Assembly: GCF_900101345.1 (NCBI RefSeq)
Contig: NZ_FMUX01000016.1
Coordinates: 62,001 to 126,000, forward strand
DNA: 64,000 nucleotides
Direction of reading: 5' to 3'
Source: Desulfoluna spongiiphila
GTDB lineage: Bacteria > Desulfobacterota > Desulfobacteria > Desulfobacterales > Desulfolunaceae
In this document: one piece after another, positions 8,926 to 17,604 of the stretch
How the letters are laid out: every line of letters begins with the position of its first letter
Position numbering within the stretch: position 1 is the stretch's first letter
Translations under genes and position numbers: made by a program
Notes under the pieces: generated by a model
Database searches by the model: none
What the model saw: the letters and a program-made list of their open reading frames with translations, nothing else
Told to the model about the DNA's origin: nothing

Positions 8926-9834
8926 TCATGGGCAGGCCATGGATTCCAAATCTGCAGCCAGGATGCCCTCGTGCCCCAACGGATGCTGAATACTCGCAGC
9001 GTACCCCCGATCCGTTTCAATGACGTTCCTGCCCAGAGAGACCTTCCAGATCTTTTCCATCTTCGGGTCCGTGGTCAGGTAAATGGTTCGTTCCCGGGGC
9101 AGACACACCATGGAACACAGGGTCGTGCACCCCGGATCATCACAGACCACCTGCCCCAACAGATCAAACCCCTGGGACACACCGAAGGACTGCTTATGCG
9201 CCGCCAGGTACGTATGGGCCCGCCGGTACCGTTCCGCCCCGACGCCCACCACCTCGTCCAAAGGCTTTCCGGCCATGGCATGATTGGGAAAATTTGCCAT
9301 GACCAGAAAATCACCGCCCATGTCAGTGATGACGTGATCTCTGTTGTCCGTCTCGGTGACCATGGCATGACCACCTGTGTCGGCAAACAGGTTGTGCACC
9401 GAAGGCCCCGGGGACTGGACCCACCGCGTTGACGGGATCAGTCGCCGGACATCATCTACGCAGGTACAGGTTTCCAGCGCATCGTATTGATCTCCGATGT
9501 CCCCCTCCCCTTCCCCCAAACTCTCAAGGCCCTGCACATAGGGTTCCACCTCCTGGCAGGAGCAAAAGAGCCCCCGGTCATTCATGCCGCAGGTTTTGGC
9601 GTAATAGTTCCTGAACCTGGGATCATCCTGGGTTTTCTCATAGAGAAAGGCCAGGTGAAACACGTTCATGCCGCCACGGGATTCAATCAAAAATTTTAAA
9701 GGGATGGAAAAATAGTCAAAATTCATGCCGTAGACGATCTGCTCGCCATACACGGCAAAACCCGTGCAGGCACACGCCAGTGGCACCCAACAGAAAACAA
9801 ACAATACCGACAAAAGAGAGATTTTAAGTTTCAT
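8926..9834 (-). CDS. Secreted Ntn-type linear amide hydrolase (choloylglycine hydrolase-like)
   Basis: A 302-residue protein. A typical signal peptide ends at ACA, and the mature protein then starts with Cys23 in CTGFAVYGEQIVYGMNFDYF. This matches the N-terminal nucleophile cysteine and following G-x-N-x-D segment of Ntn C-N hydrolases (bile-salt hydrolase, penicillin V acylase, C45 group). GMNDRGLFCSCQEV is the second family block. Signal cleavage would itself expose the nucleophile. The enzyme would act outside the cytoplasm on linear amides, perhaps N-acyl amino acids or lipids; the substrate is unknown. Single gene with its own terminator. Confidence 0.75.
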   Translation of the reverse strand: MKLKISLLSVLFVFCWVPLACACTGFAVYGEQIVYGMNFDYFSIPLKFLIESRGGMNVFHLAFLYEKTQDDPRFRNYYAKTCGMNDRGLFCSCQEVEPYVQGLESLGEGEGDIGDQYDALETCTCVDDVRRLIPSTRWVQSPGPSVHNLFADTGGHAMVTETDNRDHVITDMGGDFLVMANFPNHAMAGKPLDEVVGVGAERYRRAHTYLAAHKQSFGVSQGFDLLGQVVCDDPGCTTLCSMVCLPRERTIYLTTDPKMEKIWKVSLGRNVIETDRGYAASIQHPLGHEGILAADLESMACP

Positions 9835-9938
9835 CTCTCTTTCATCGCATGTTTTTGCTCATGCCTAAAGGCCAAAGCAAGTTAAACACGGCACAGGTCA
9901 CCCGATATGGACGACGCGCCATGGCCTTGCCGGAGCAA

Positions 9939-10382
9939 TCAATAGTCAAGGGTCACAATACGTCCTTTGGTAAAGGAGAAAAAAGCCTTCTTATCGGCAA
10001 CCCGAATTCCCTCGGCCAGATCGTCTTTGCTCTTTCCCGCCGCCTTCAGGCATCCCGGGCAGGCCATGAGGACCGCGTTCTTGTCCATGAGCGATTTCAG
10101 GGACGCTTTCGAGGAAGGAAAATGTGCAAAGGTGATCTCCTCGGCATCACGGAGAACAGCCTCCACGCCCTTGATGTCAAAATAGACGAGGACATCCTTG
10201 TCCTCGGCCATGATGCTGGCCATGTTCAAGGCCATCAACAGCCTGTGGGGATCATCCGCACCGTGGCTGATGTGAAGAAAAACACCGTCCCTGGGAGCCT
10301 CGGCACCGCCCTGACATGCAACACCAAAACAGACCAACCCGATCAACAGAAGTATGGACAAAAACACGCTCAGCTTTTTCAT
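9939..10382 (-). CDS. DsrE-family lipoprotein
   Basis: A 147-residue protein that starts MKKLSVFL with a lipobox-type sequence (VCFGVAC, modified Cys about 23), so it is probably membrane anchored. The mature part has DsrE/DsrF-like features: an LHISHGADDPHRLLMALNMA segment, VYFDIKGVEAVL, and AVLMACPGCLKAAG with a CPGC pair at the place where sulfur-carrier cysteines sit in the family. The ATG at 10382 is chosen over the longer frame because AGGAGGA precedes it and the signal peptide begins there. A role in periplasmic sulfur or redox handling is inferred. Confidence 0.8.
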   Translation of the reverse strand: MKKLSVFLSILLLIGLVCFGVACQGGAEAPRDGVFLHISHGADDPHRLLMALNMASIMAEDKDVLVYFDIKGVEAVLRDAEEITFAHFPSSKASLKSLMDKNAVLMACPGCLKAAGKSKDDLAEGIRVADKKAFFSFTKGRIVTLDY

Positions 10383-10680
10383 GTGCTCCTCCTTTGCTTT
10401 TTTGCAGTTGGCAGTCTGAAACAGATCGACATATCCGAAGGGCAGGCACCAGGGCCCAACAAAGAAAACCGGAGTGCATGCCACAACGGTTCAAAAGAAA
10501 AACAGGGAATGGTAATGATTTCATGGAAAGGAAAGCTGCGGTTTGCCCCGCACCGAGTCACGACATATCGGCACCGGTCAATCGTCGCGATAAGTCTAAT
10601 ACCCCAAGCCGCAAAAAGAAAGAACAATATCCCATAACAACCTGTGACATTTATACAAAATCAGTGAAGTCCGGCACAAA

Positions 10681-10762
10681 AAGAATGCCCTCTCCCTGGG
10701 AAACGAAGGGGGAGGGCATTCGCAGCCTGGGGTCCAGGGGATCATCACCTGGCCGCCGGAGA
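10681..10762 (-). repeat. Partial interspersed repeat, variant form
   Basis: It contains the GAATGCCCTC/GAGGGCATTC stem and a CCAGGGGAT...GGCCGCCGGAG end, the same variant as the left half of the copy at 44931. It lies next to another copy in the same orientation. The 300 bases between it and the DsrE gene hold nothing recognisable. Confidence 0.6.
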
Positions 10763-10778
10763 CAGTGCGGTTAAAGAT

Positions 10779-10940
10779 GCCTCCGGCGGACCTGCCGGGG
10801 GCTAAACTTTTGCCTGATCTTACAACGACGGGTTTAATAAACAGGCTTTAAAAAACAGATTCAGGCCAATCAAAGGCGAATGTGATTTTCCCTGAGGAAC
10901 GAAGGGGAAAGCGCAATTCGCAACCTGCTTTCGAGGAGGC
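10779..10940 (-). repeat. Interspersed repeat, copy B, right end truncated
   Basis: It begins with GCCTCCGGCGG, carries the ACGGGTTTAATAAACAGGC and AATGTGATTTTCCC segments of the family, and ends early in TCGAGGAGGC, so one inverted end is missing. It sits just downstream of the selenoprotein gene and has the gene's orientation. A flanking tgaccatagaag remnant of the usual leader follows. Confidence 0.75.
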
Positions 10941-10980
10941 ATGCTTTTCCTGTCCACGTTGACCATAGAAGGCAAGCTGA

Positions 10981-12297
10981 TCAACCCGGATCGGGAAGGT
11001 TCACCTCCTGAAGATCTTCGCCCAGGTGAATCCGCTCGGAACTGCCCAGAACGCCCAATGCCAGGGCCAGAATGGTCCAGGCATGGACGGCGTGATACCC
11101 GCCCCCGAAGTGATCTCCCAGCTCGTGAATCTGGGCATGGCAGTTGTGACAACCCGTGACACAATAGGTTGCCTGGGTTTTCTTGATCTGCAGATCCTTT
11201 ATCTGTCCGTAGGCGAGCCGTTCTTCCTTAAAGCCGGACTGAAGGAACCCGCCGCCCCCGCCGCAGCAGAAGTTGTTGGATTTGTTGGGGTACATATCCA
11301 CGAAGTTCTCTTCCCCCACGCACGACTTGACCACAAACCGCATATCATCCGCCGCAGGATCCCCAAAGGATTTCCTGACGATCTGGCAGGGGTCCTGAAG
11401 GGTAAATTTAATTTTCAGCTCATCGTTCCAGCTGGGATCCGGCTTGAGTTTTCCTTCGCGAATCCACCGGGCATAAAGGGTGTACATGGTCTCGACTTTG
11501 AAATTATGAGGAATCTTGAATTTATCCAGTCCCACCAGGACTGCAAAGGTGATGTGTCCTCATTCGGTATTCAAAAACGTCTTGCACCCCAGTTCCTCAC
11601 ATTGCATGGCGCTGCGGGCGGTGAGCTCCTTCCACCCCTCGTCGTCGGCCATGAACATGCAGTAGTTCTCGGCGGCCCACCCGGTGCTGCCGTAGGTCCA
11701 GTCCACCCCGGCAAGGTTCAGGATTTTCCACAAAGGGCCCATCTCTTCGGGCTCGATCATGGGCTCCCTGGAGTTCTGGTTGATAAAATATTCCGCCCCC
11801 TTCTTGTCGATGGGGGCCTGCAGGTTGCGCTCCTCCCAGATGGGATACTCCTCCTTGATTTCGTCGAGGATATCTTCCACCACAAAGGCAAAATCTTCCT
11901 GGGTACACCCCATGGCGCTGTTGGTGGGCTTGGCCAGGGCCATGTCGCAGGAACCCAGAATGCCCTTGGGCATCTCCTCCCGGGGACGAAGCCTCCGCGC
12001 GTTGAACACGAGCTGGGGGATATTGATCTCCATGGGGCAGGCATGCACACACCGCATGCACATGGTGCAGAACCAGGGCCACCGGCTCTTTTTGATCTCC
12101 TCATCCATGCCGAGGGCGGCCATGCGCAGAAACTTTCTGGGGTCCATGTCATCCAGTCCCGTGGCAGGGCAGCCCGAAGCACAGACCCCGCAGGTCAGGC
12201 AGGAATTGAGGTTCCCTCCCTTCGGGAGGAGCTTCATGACCATGTCCTTAAAGGGGCTTTTGGATCCCCCTGTCAATTTCACAGGCTTCTCACTCAT
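10981..12297 (-). CDS. HdrD/DsrK-like CCG-domain iron-sulfur protein, predicted selenoprotein
   Basis: Read through one in-frame TGA (11560-11562), the gene gives 438 residues. Residues 33-43 and 77-87 are two CxxCxxCxxxCP 4Fe-4S motifs. Next comes a CCG-type half containing DWTYGSTGW and then NTE-U-GH, where U246 falls on the first conserved cysteine (usual ECGH) of the domain. The second CCG domain is complete: C304, CCG at 344-346, then C379, C383 and C386. The same frame continues on both sides of the TGA with full family similarity, and a SECIS-like hairpin follows it, so selenocysteine is far likelier than a nonsense mutation. Family members pass electrons to disulfides or persulfides at the membrane or in soluble Hdr complexes. 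No partner subunit lies beside it. The ATG has AAGGA upstream. Confidence 0.85.
11527..11562 (-). promoter_or_regulatory. UGA selenocysteine codon and SECIS-like hairpin
   Basis: On the coding strand the TGA is followed after 16 bases by CAGTCC-TGGTG-GGACTG, a perfect 6-bp stem with a five-base loop that has a G in its second position. The loop begins 22 bases after the TGA. Bacterial SECIS elements are short hairpins at about this distance with a G early in the loop. Structure is seen; SelB binding is inferred. Confidence 0.75.
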
Positions 12298-12912
12298 GGG
12301 TTCTATTCCTTATTTTGATGGCTTTTTCAGAAGGGCGAAGGCCCGGCCCGCATCACAAGAGATGACGCGACACATGGTCCTGGCCGGTACCGGCGGACGG
12401 CATGCTCCCTGCTGGAAGACCGACAACAAGATGACACGCGCAGGTATCACCTGAAGTCAGGAATCGGTGAGAGGAGAGAAAATGAAGGCAGAGACGGACA
12501 GAGAGTGAGGAAGGAGAAAACAGCCGATATACACCAAATGCCAAAGACACACGCCATAAATCCAACTCTACCAAACCCGTCATCCCCTGTAAATACGCAA
12601 GGTTTGCCCACGACAAAATCCAAGGAGATATCCGGGTCGGGCGCAGAGCGTGAAGGCCCACGATCTTCTTTCGCGACCACGGTTCTTCCCCACAGACAAA
12701 CACCGTTCAACACGCCATCTCCGCGACATGAAGGCATTGTCCGTACGCCCAGATAAGCAAGTGCCCCTGTGGACGGGACTTTCCCACAAGGGTATACATG
12801 GCAAGATGCCTTGCAGGACAAACCATGCGACGTCCCCCCCCATGCCTGCAAAGACCTGTTCAGCGCAAAAAAAATGCCGGTTTTTCAAACAACACAAGTC
12901 AAGGTCCGGTCC
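12298..12912. other. Gene-free stretch of about 615 bases
   Basis: It lies between the divergent selenoprotein and MATE genes and probably carries both promoters. Small frames run in several phases, none with a convincing ribosome binding site or protein pattern. No repeat copy or structured RNA was recognised. Confidence 0.5.
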
Positions 12913-14238
12913 ATGAATCGCCTTTACTCAAAAATCCTGACGCTCTCCGCCCCCACCATCTTCGGCCTGATCATCCAGGCCATGTACCAGGTCCTCAATG
13001 CGTATTTCGTGGGATTTCTGGGGGTGTCCGAGCTGGCAACCGTCAACCTCACCTACCCCCTGACCTTTGTGCTCATCGCGTTGGGCCAGAGCATCGGCAT
13101 CGGCACGGCGGCCATCACCTCACGGAGCATCGGGCGAAATGACCTTGCCCACGCCCATGTGGCCGCCAGCAGCGGCCTGATGCTGGGAATTCTGGCAGGG
13201 GGGGCCTACCTTGGGGTGATGTTCTGGAAATTTGACCTTGTGGCCCGTGTCATGGGAACCGTCCCTGGGACCGAAGCCTGTTTTTACAGGTACGGCAGGC
13301 TTATCCTAGTGGCCTTCCTCCTGGTGCTTGCCAACACCATCTTCGGCTTCATCGCGCGGAGCCAGGGGGGCACCCTGTTTTCCATGGTGACCTTGATCAT
13401 TGCCTTTGCCCTCAACGCCCTCTTCGACCCGATTTTCATTTTCTGGCTGGACCTGGGCATCCGGGGAGCAGCCTGTGCCACCTTACTTGCCCAGATCCCC
13501 GCGGTGGGAGCATACATCTGGTATTTTTCGAGCAATAAAAGCCGTATCCACCCAACCATCCGGGCTGTAAACCGCCGAGTCTCTGTAACCATCATGAGTA
13601 TCGGGATCCCCACCTTCATGGCCTTTACGATCAATGTCCTGGCGGTGATCCTGGTCAATCGACAGGCCGCCGTTTTCGGGGCGGAGGCCGTGGCGGGAGT
13701 CGGCATCGCCCTTCGGCTTTACACGGTATCCACCCTGCCCGTCATGGGCCTTGCCAACGGCGTCCAGTCATTAATCGGGGCCTGTGTGGTGGACACAGAC
13801 CCCGCAAGAATCAAAGACCTTCTCTCCGCCCTTCTCAAAATCGGCACGGGGTACGGCGCCTTGGCGTCCCTTCTCTTTTTGATCTTTTCCAGGCCCCTTG
13901 CAGCCCTTTTTTCAACGGAGGCTGCCGTGACCACGATTCTGTCCGGATCCCTTGCCATCTACATGGGCTTTTTCGCCATGGTCCCGGTTCAGCTCATTAC
14001 CATGATCTTCGAGCAGTCCAAGGGCAACGTCGGGCTTGCCATGTATGTCTCCTTTGCCCGCCAGGGCATCTACCTGATCCCCCTGCTGCTGGTCCTGCCC
14101 GGACACGTCGGCATCAAGGGCATCGCCGCCAGCCAGCTCCTCTCGGACCTCACGGCAGGCTTGTCCTGTGTGTTGATCCTGTGGCGGCAGGTGTTCGCCG
14201 CCACGGATGCAACGCCGGAGGCCGCTTTTCGGAGCTGA
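12913..14238 (+). CDS. MATE-family multidrug/cation antiporter
   Basis: A 441-residue membrane protein with twelve predicted helices in two related halves. The first helix carries LSAPTIFGLIIQAMYQVLNAYFVG, the standard MATE opening (P-x-x-x-x-x-x-x-x-x-x-x-x-D/N-x-x-F-V-G). MATE proteins export drugs, cationic metabolites or flavins by Na+ or H+ antiport. The ATG at 12913 is preferred, because the upstream extension of the frame is not hydrophobic and has no family resemblance; the ribosome binding site there is weak (aaggtcc). Monocistronic. Confidence 0.88.
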   Translation: MNRLYSKILTLSAPTIFGLIIQAMYQVLNAYFVGFLGVSELATVNLTYPLTFVLIALGQSIGIGTAAITSRSIGRNDLAHAHVAASSGLMLGILAGGAYLGVMFWKFDLVARVMGTVPGTEACFYRYGRLILVAFLLVLANTIFGFIARSQGGTLFSMVTLIIAFALNALFDPIFIFWLDLGIRGAACATLLAQIPAVGAYIWYFSSNKSRIHPTIRAVNRRVSVTIMSIGIPTFMAFTINVLAVILVNRQAAVFGAEAVAGVGIALRLYTVSTLPVMGLANGVQSLIGACVVDTDPARIKDLLSALLKIGTGYGALASLLFLIFSRPLAALFSTEAAVTTILSGSLAIYMGFFAMVPVQLITMIFEQSKGNVGLAMYVSFARQGIYLIPLLLVLPGHVGIKGIAASQLLSDLTAGLSCVLILWRQVFAATDATPEAAFRS

Positions 14239-14380
14239 CCAGTTAAAACCAAACGGACAGGCCAGACATGAATGTCGTTGCGCTTTAACGCAATGGACGA
14301 GGGTTAGACATCATTCGAAGCTTGCGAGCCAGCCAGCACAAGCCATCAGCGTTTATGCCGGGCGAAGCCCGAGTAAAAGG

Positions 14381-14462
14381 CCCTTGCGCTTTGACCCGAG
14401 GAACGAGGGACGAAGCGCAAGGGCAATCAGCTTTCGAGATGGCTCACCTCGCCGCCGGAGGC
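14381..14462 (-). repeat. Interspersed repeat, half copy C
   Basis: Only the part with the long stem (CCTTGCGCTTTGACCC against GGACGAAGCGCAAGG), the GAGATGGCTCACCTC hairpin and the GCCGCCGGAGGC end is present. The flanking gactttaaccatagaa leader is intact. It lies between the convergent MATE and phosphatase genes. Confidence 0.7.
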
Positions 14463-14500
14463 ACGTTTTTGGGACCGACTTTAACCATAGAATTTGGCAT

Positions 14501-17044
14501 TCACCGGGCCGGAAAATTCACATAGATGGGGTTGGTGACCGCCTTCACCCGGCCGTAAAGCAGGCGCTGGAAAAGAAGGAGGTCAGGCGTTCCCATGAGT
14601 TCCGCACGGTAGTAGGTCCTGCCCCTTGATGCCGGGACGTCGTCAAAGGTCACGCGGGTGGCACCTCCACTGACGATCCAGGCTCTGTGGGGGATACCGT
14701 TTTTCAAGACGCCCACAAGGTAGGTGTCTTTCCCGGCCAGGAGCCCCAGCAGGGCCGGAAGATCCACCTCCCCTGCCGCGAGCTTCACCAGATTCTCGGG
14801 CGTGAGTTCTTTGACCCTGGGCACGGCAAACCAGCCCGGCGGGGCCGGGTTGCGGATATCGATCTGAAAGGAGAGCTCCCGGCCCGGGGTCTGGATCAGG
14901 TTGTCCCCCATGAGGGTCTCGAAGTATCCGTCGCCGTCCCGGTCGGCCACCAGGTCCAGGCGCTCGGCGTCCGGGGCGTAGCTCAAGGAGACATGGCCGT
15001 TTTTCAAACTGCGGAGGATGGCATCCCCGGTCTTCTCTTCGGCGTAAACCCAGGTGGTGGGGTTGCCGTGTCCGAAGAGAGCCGCCTCGATCTTTGCAAA
15101 GGGGTCCGAAGCATACTCGGCAAGTTTGTGGGTATCCGAGCCCCCCACCCCTGTCATGCGGCGCCCCTTGAGGAGCTCGGCGTCCCAGAACGGATGGCTG
15201 GACCAGCCGTTGAGGTTCGGGATGCGGTACATGCTGTTCCAGATCTCGATGGTGTCCACGGCGTTGTCCACATCATACTCCCAGGGGCAGCAGAAAATGG
15301 CCGAGGGGTGGTTGATGGAGAAGAGCGCATCCCCGTCATGGGCCCCGTAGACCGCGGCCACGGCATCCAGACCGGTGTTGGCGTGCCACAGGGGCGTGTA
15401 GTCAAAGGGCGCTGTGGCCCAGGCATTGGCATGGCCCTTGCCGGTGGTCCACTCCACGCCGTAGAGGAGCACGGTCTCCTCGGAGGTGTAATCCGGGTCA
15501 TCCCAATGGGTGGGCATGACCGGGCCGGGGTCCTCGGAATCAAACATGTCCGTGTCGTGCTCGGTAAGGACAAAAAAATCGAGCTCTTTGTGTTCCGCGC
15601 TGTTCAGAACGGCGGCAACCGGAGCGTTGCCGTCACTGTGCAGGGAGTGGGCGTGCAGGTCCCCTTTGAACCAGTGCCCCGCGCCGTTGGTGCCCTCATC
15701 CTCCCCTTCCAGCCATCGGCTCATAAGAAGAAACAGATCGGTGTTGTCGATAAACGCACCGGAAAATCCCGGGTCAAACCCGGAAAAGAGCTCCGCAAAA
15801 AAGGGATCTGTACCGTCCACCAGACCATCGAGGAACGGCCCGGCGCCGGTGCCCTTCACATAGCAGGGAACGGGTACGTTGCTGTGGGTGTCGGCGTGGA
15901 ACACCATGGCCGGCAGGTTGCCCGCCCCGTTATCCCCCACCGGGACAAAGGCCCTCTCGTCCGTCCCCCAGAGGTAGCCGCACTCATGGTCGGCGGTGAC
16001 GATGAGAAGGGTTTCCTCCCAATTGCTGTTCTCCTCCACCCAGGCCACCACCTCGGAAACGGCCGCGTTGAAGGCGCTCTGCTCTTCGATCATGCGGCCC
16101 TTTTCATTGCTGTGGTTGGCCCAGTCCACGGCCCCGCCCTCCACCATGAGAAAAAAACCGTCCGGGTCATCGGACAAGGCCTGAATCGCCCCCAGAGTCA
16201 TGTCCGAAAGGCTGGGAACAGACGGGTTCCGGTTGCTCTCGTTCACCACCTGGGGGTTCCCTTCCCGCCCCTGCTGAAGGGTGGTGGCGGCTCTTGCCAG
16301 GCCAAACACCTTGCCCGCCGAAAGGGTCCCCTGGGCCAGGGCCTCAAAATCGGCTCTCTCATCCATGAACGACCAGTAACGCCCGTCCTTTGCCCGGGCA
16401 CCATCCGAATCGGTGAGGTCCTCAAACACCTCTTCGCCGCCCACATACCTGTACTCCCGCTCTTGGAGCCTCGGGTTGCCATTGTTGTCGAACATGGGGT
16501 GGCCTGCACCCATGATCACATCAAGATCGCTGTCATAAATCATCTGCGCTGCGATCTGTTCGTAGTTGTTCCGGGAGATGTTGTGGGCCACCATGCCCGC
16601 CGGCGTGGCGTGGCTCACCTCAACGGAGGTCACCACCCCCGTGGCCAGCCCCTGGGTCGAAGCCGTTTCCACCATGTTTTTCATGTCCATGAAGAGAGGG
16701 CTTTTCCCCAGCATGCCGGGGTAAGTCTTGACCCCGATGGCCATGGCCGTGGCCGCCGCCGCGGAGTCCGTGGGATTCAACAGATGCGAACCGAACAGGC
16801 GCCAGCCCAGCTCCGGCTCGTATGTCCCCAGGGCACTGTAGGTGGTCATGGCATACTTACCCTCAAAGGACTCATAGACCGCCCGATTGCCGTTATAAAA
16901 ATCCGTTGCCATGACGGTGCCCATGCCCTGCCCGTCGCTGATCATCAGGATGACATGTTTTGCAGCCGAGGCCGGTGGGGCGAAAAGCCCGATCACAAGA
17001 CACGCAATACCCCAAAAACAGCCCTGCTTTCCAAGGATTCTCAT
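14501..17044 (-). CDS. Secreted alkaline phosphatase fused to a PHP-type phosphoesterase
   Basis: An 847-residue protein with a signal peptide ending PPASA-A. The N-terminal half is an alkaline phosphatase: MISDGQGMG metal site, TDSAAAATAM with the nucleophile Ser, EVSHATPA, EGGAVDWANHSN and TADHECGY. The C-terminal half is a PHP/CehA-like metal phosphoesterase: GDLHAHSLHSDG, LTEHDTDMF, INHPSAIF and GGSDTHK, followed by a small beta region. Two hydrolases on one exported chain would remove phosphate from monoesters and perhaps diesters in the periplasm. A possible pho-type promoter was not identified. The join is continuous in frame with no sign of error. Confidence 0.9.
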   Translation of the reverse strand: MRILGKQGCFWGIACLVIGLFAPPASAAKHVILMISDGQGMGTVMATDFYNGNRAVYESFEGKYAMTTYSALGTYEPELGWRLFGSHLLNPTDSAAAATAMAIGVKTYPGMLGKSPLFMDMKNMVETASTQGLATGVVTSVEVSHATPAGMVAHNISRNNYEQIAAQMIYDSDLDVIMGAGHPMFDNNGNPRLQEREYRYVGGEEVFEDLTDSDGARAKDGRYWSFMDERADFEALAQGTLSAGKVFGLARAATTLQQGREGNPQVVNESNRNPSVPSLSDMTLGAIQALSDDPDGFFLMVEGGAVDWANHSNEKGRMIEEQSAFNAAVSEVVAWVEENSNWEETLLIVTADHECGYLWGTDERAFVPVGDNGAGNLPAMVFHADTHSNVPVPCYVKGTGAGPFLDGLVDGTDPFFAELFSGFDPGFSGAFIDNTDLFLLMSRWLEGEDEGTNGAGHWFKGDLHAHSLHSDGNAPVAAVLNSAEHKELDFFVLTEHDTDMFDSEDPGPVMPTHWDDPDYTSEETVLLYGVEWTTGKGHANAWATAPFDYTPLWHANTGLDAVAAVYGAHDGDALFSINHPSAIFCCPWEYDVDNAVDTIEIWNSMYRIPNLNGWSSHPFWDAELLKGRRMTGVGGSDTHKLAEYASDPFAKIEAALFGHGNPTTWVYAEEKTGDAILRSLKNGHVSLSYAPDAERLDLVADRDGDGYFETLMGDNLIQTPGRELSFQIDIRNPAPPGWFAVPRVKELTPENLVKLAAGEVDLPALLGLLAGKDTYLVGVLKNGIPHRAWIVSGGATRVTFDDVPASRGRTYYRAELMGTPDLLLFQRLLYGRVKAVTNPIYVNFPAR

Positions 17045-17230
17045 GGTTCCTCCTGAAACATACGGGTTGTGGTTTGACAGCTGCCTTTCTTTACCTGTTC
17101 GGTGTTAAGCCTGGGTTACCGTTGTGTCATTATTCCGTGCGTATTCCAATAAAGCCAAAAATGATGCCTCCTATGGTTAAAGTCTGATGAATCACAGGGT
17201 CAAGAGGGCTCAGGAAAAAACAAAAGCAAT

Positions 17231-17399
17231 GCCTCCGGCGGCGAGGTGTGCCACCTCGAAAGCAGGTTGCGAATGCGCTTTCCCCTTCGTTCCTCAGGGA
17301 AAATCACATTCGCCTCTGATTCAGATCAAACTGAATTGTTTTTAAGACCTGTTTGGCAACCTTTTTAAAAGGTTGGCCCCCGGCAGGGCCGCCGGAGGC
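17231..17399 (+). repeat. Interspersed repeat, copy D1
   Basis: Full copy from GCCTCCGGCGGC to GCCGCCGGAGGC, preceded by the longer leader cctatggttaaagt and agagggctcagg that also occurs before copy A. Internal GAGGTG-tgc-CACCTC hairpin and AACCTTTTTAAAAGGTT stem. It is in tandem with D2. Confidence 0.88.
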
Positions 17400-17414
17400 A
17401 TCTTTAACGGCACT

Positions 17415-17585
17415 GCCTCCGGTGGCAAGCTGTGCCACCTTGAAAGCAAGTTGCGAATGCGCTTTCTCCTTCGTTCCTCAGGGAAAATCACATTCGCCTT
17501 TGATTTTGATTGGCCTGAATCTGTTTATTAAACCCGTCGTTATAAGATCAGGCAAAAGCTTAGCCCCTGCAGAGCCGCCGGATGC
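17415..17585 (+). repeat. Interspersed repeat, copy D2
   Basis: Second tandem copy, GCCTCCGGTGGC to GCCGCCGGATGC with one change at each end. It contains the AAACCCGTCGTTATAAGATCA variant of the third stem, shared with copies B and F. It ends 20 bases from the 3' end of the PBP gene, here in the opposite orientation to that gene. Confidence 0.85.
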
Positions 17586-17604
17586 AATGGCGGGACCAAT
17601 CGCT

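Noticed and set aside
11535-11562. Nonsense mutation or split gene in the HdrD-like gene
   Set aside because: The frame continues without shift, the stop is TGA at a conserved cysteine, and a SECIS-like hairpin follows.
14687-17056. A 789-codon plus-strand frame
   Set aside because: Antisense shadow of the phosphatase-PHP gene, with no ribosome binding site or family pattern.
17231-17585. CRISPR array from the repeated hairpins
   Set aside because: The units are about 160-190 bases with inverted ends and no short equal spacers; no cas genes are near.
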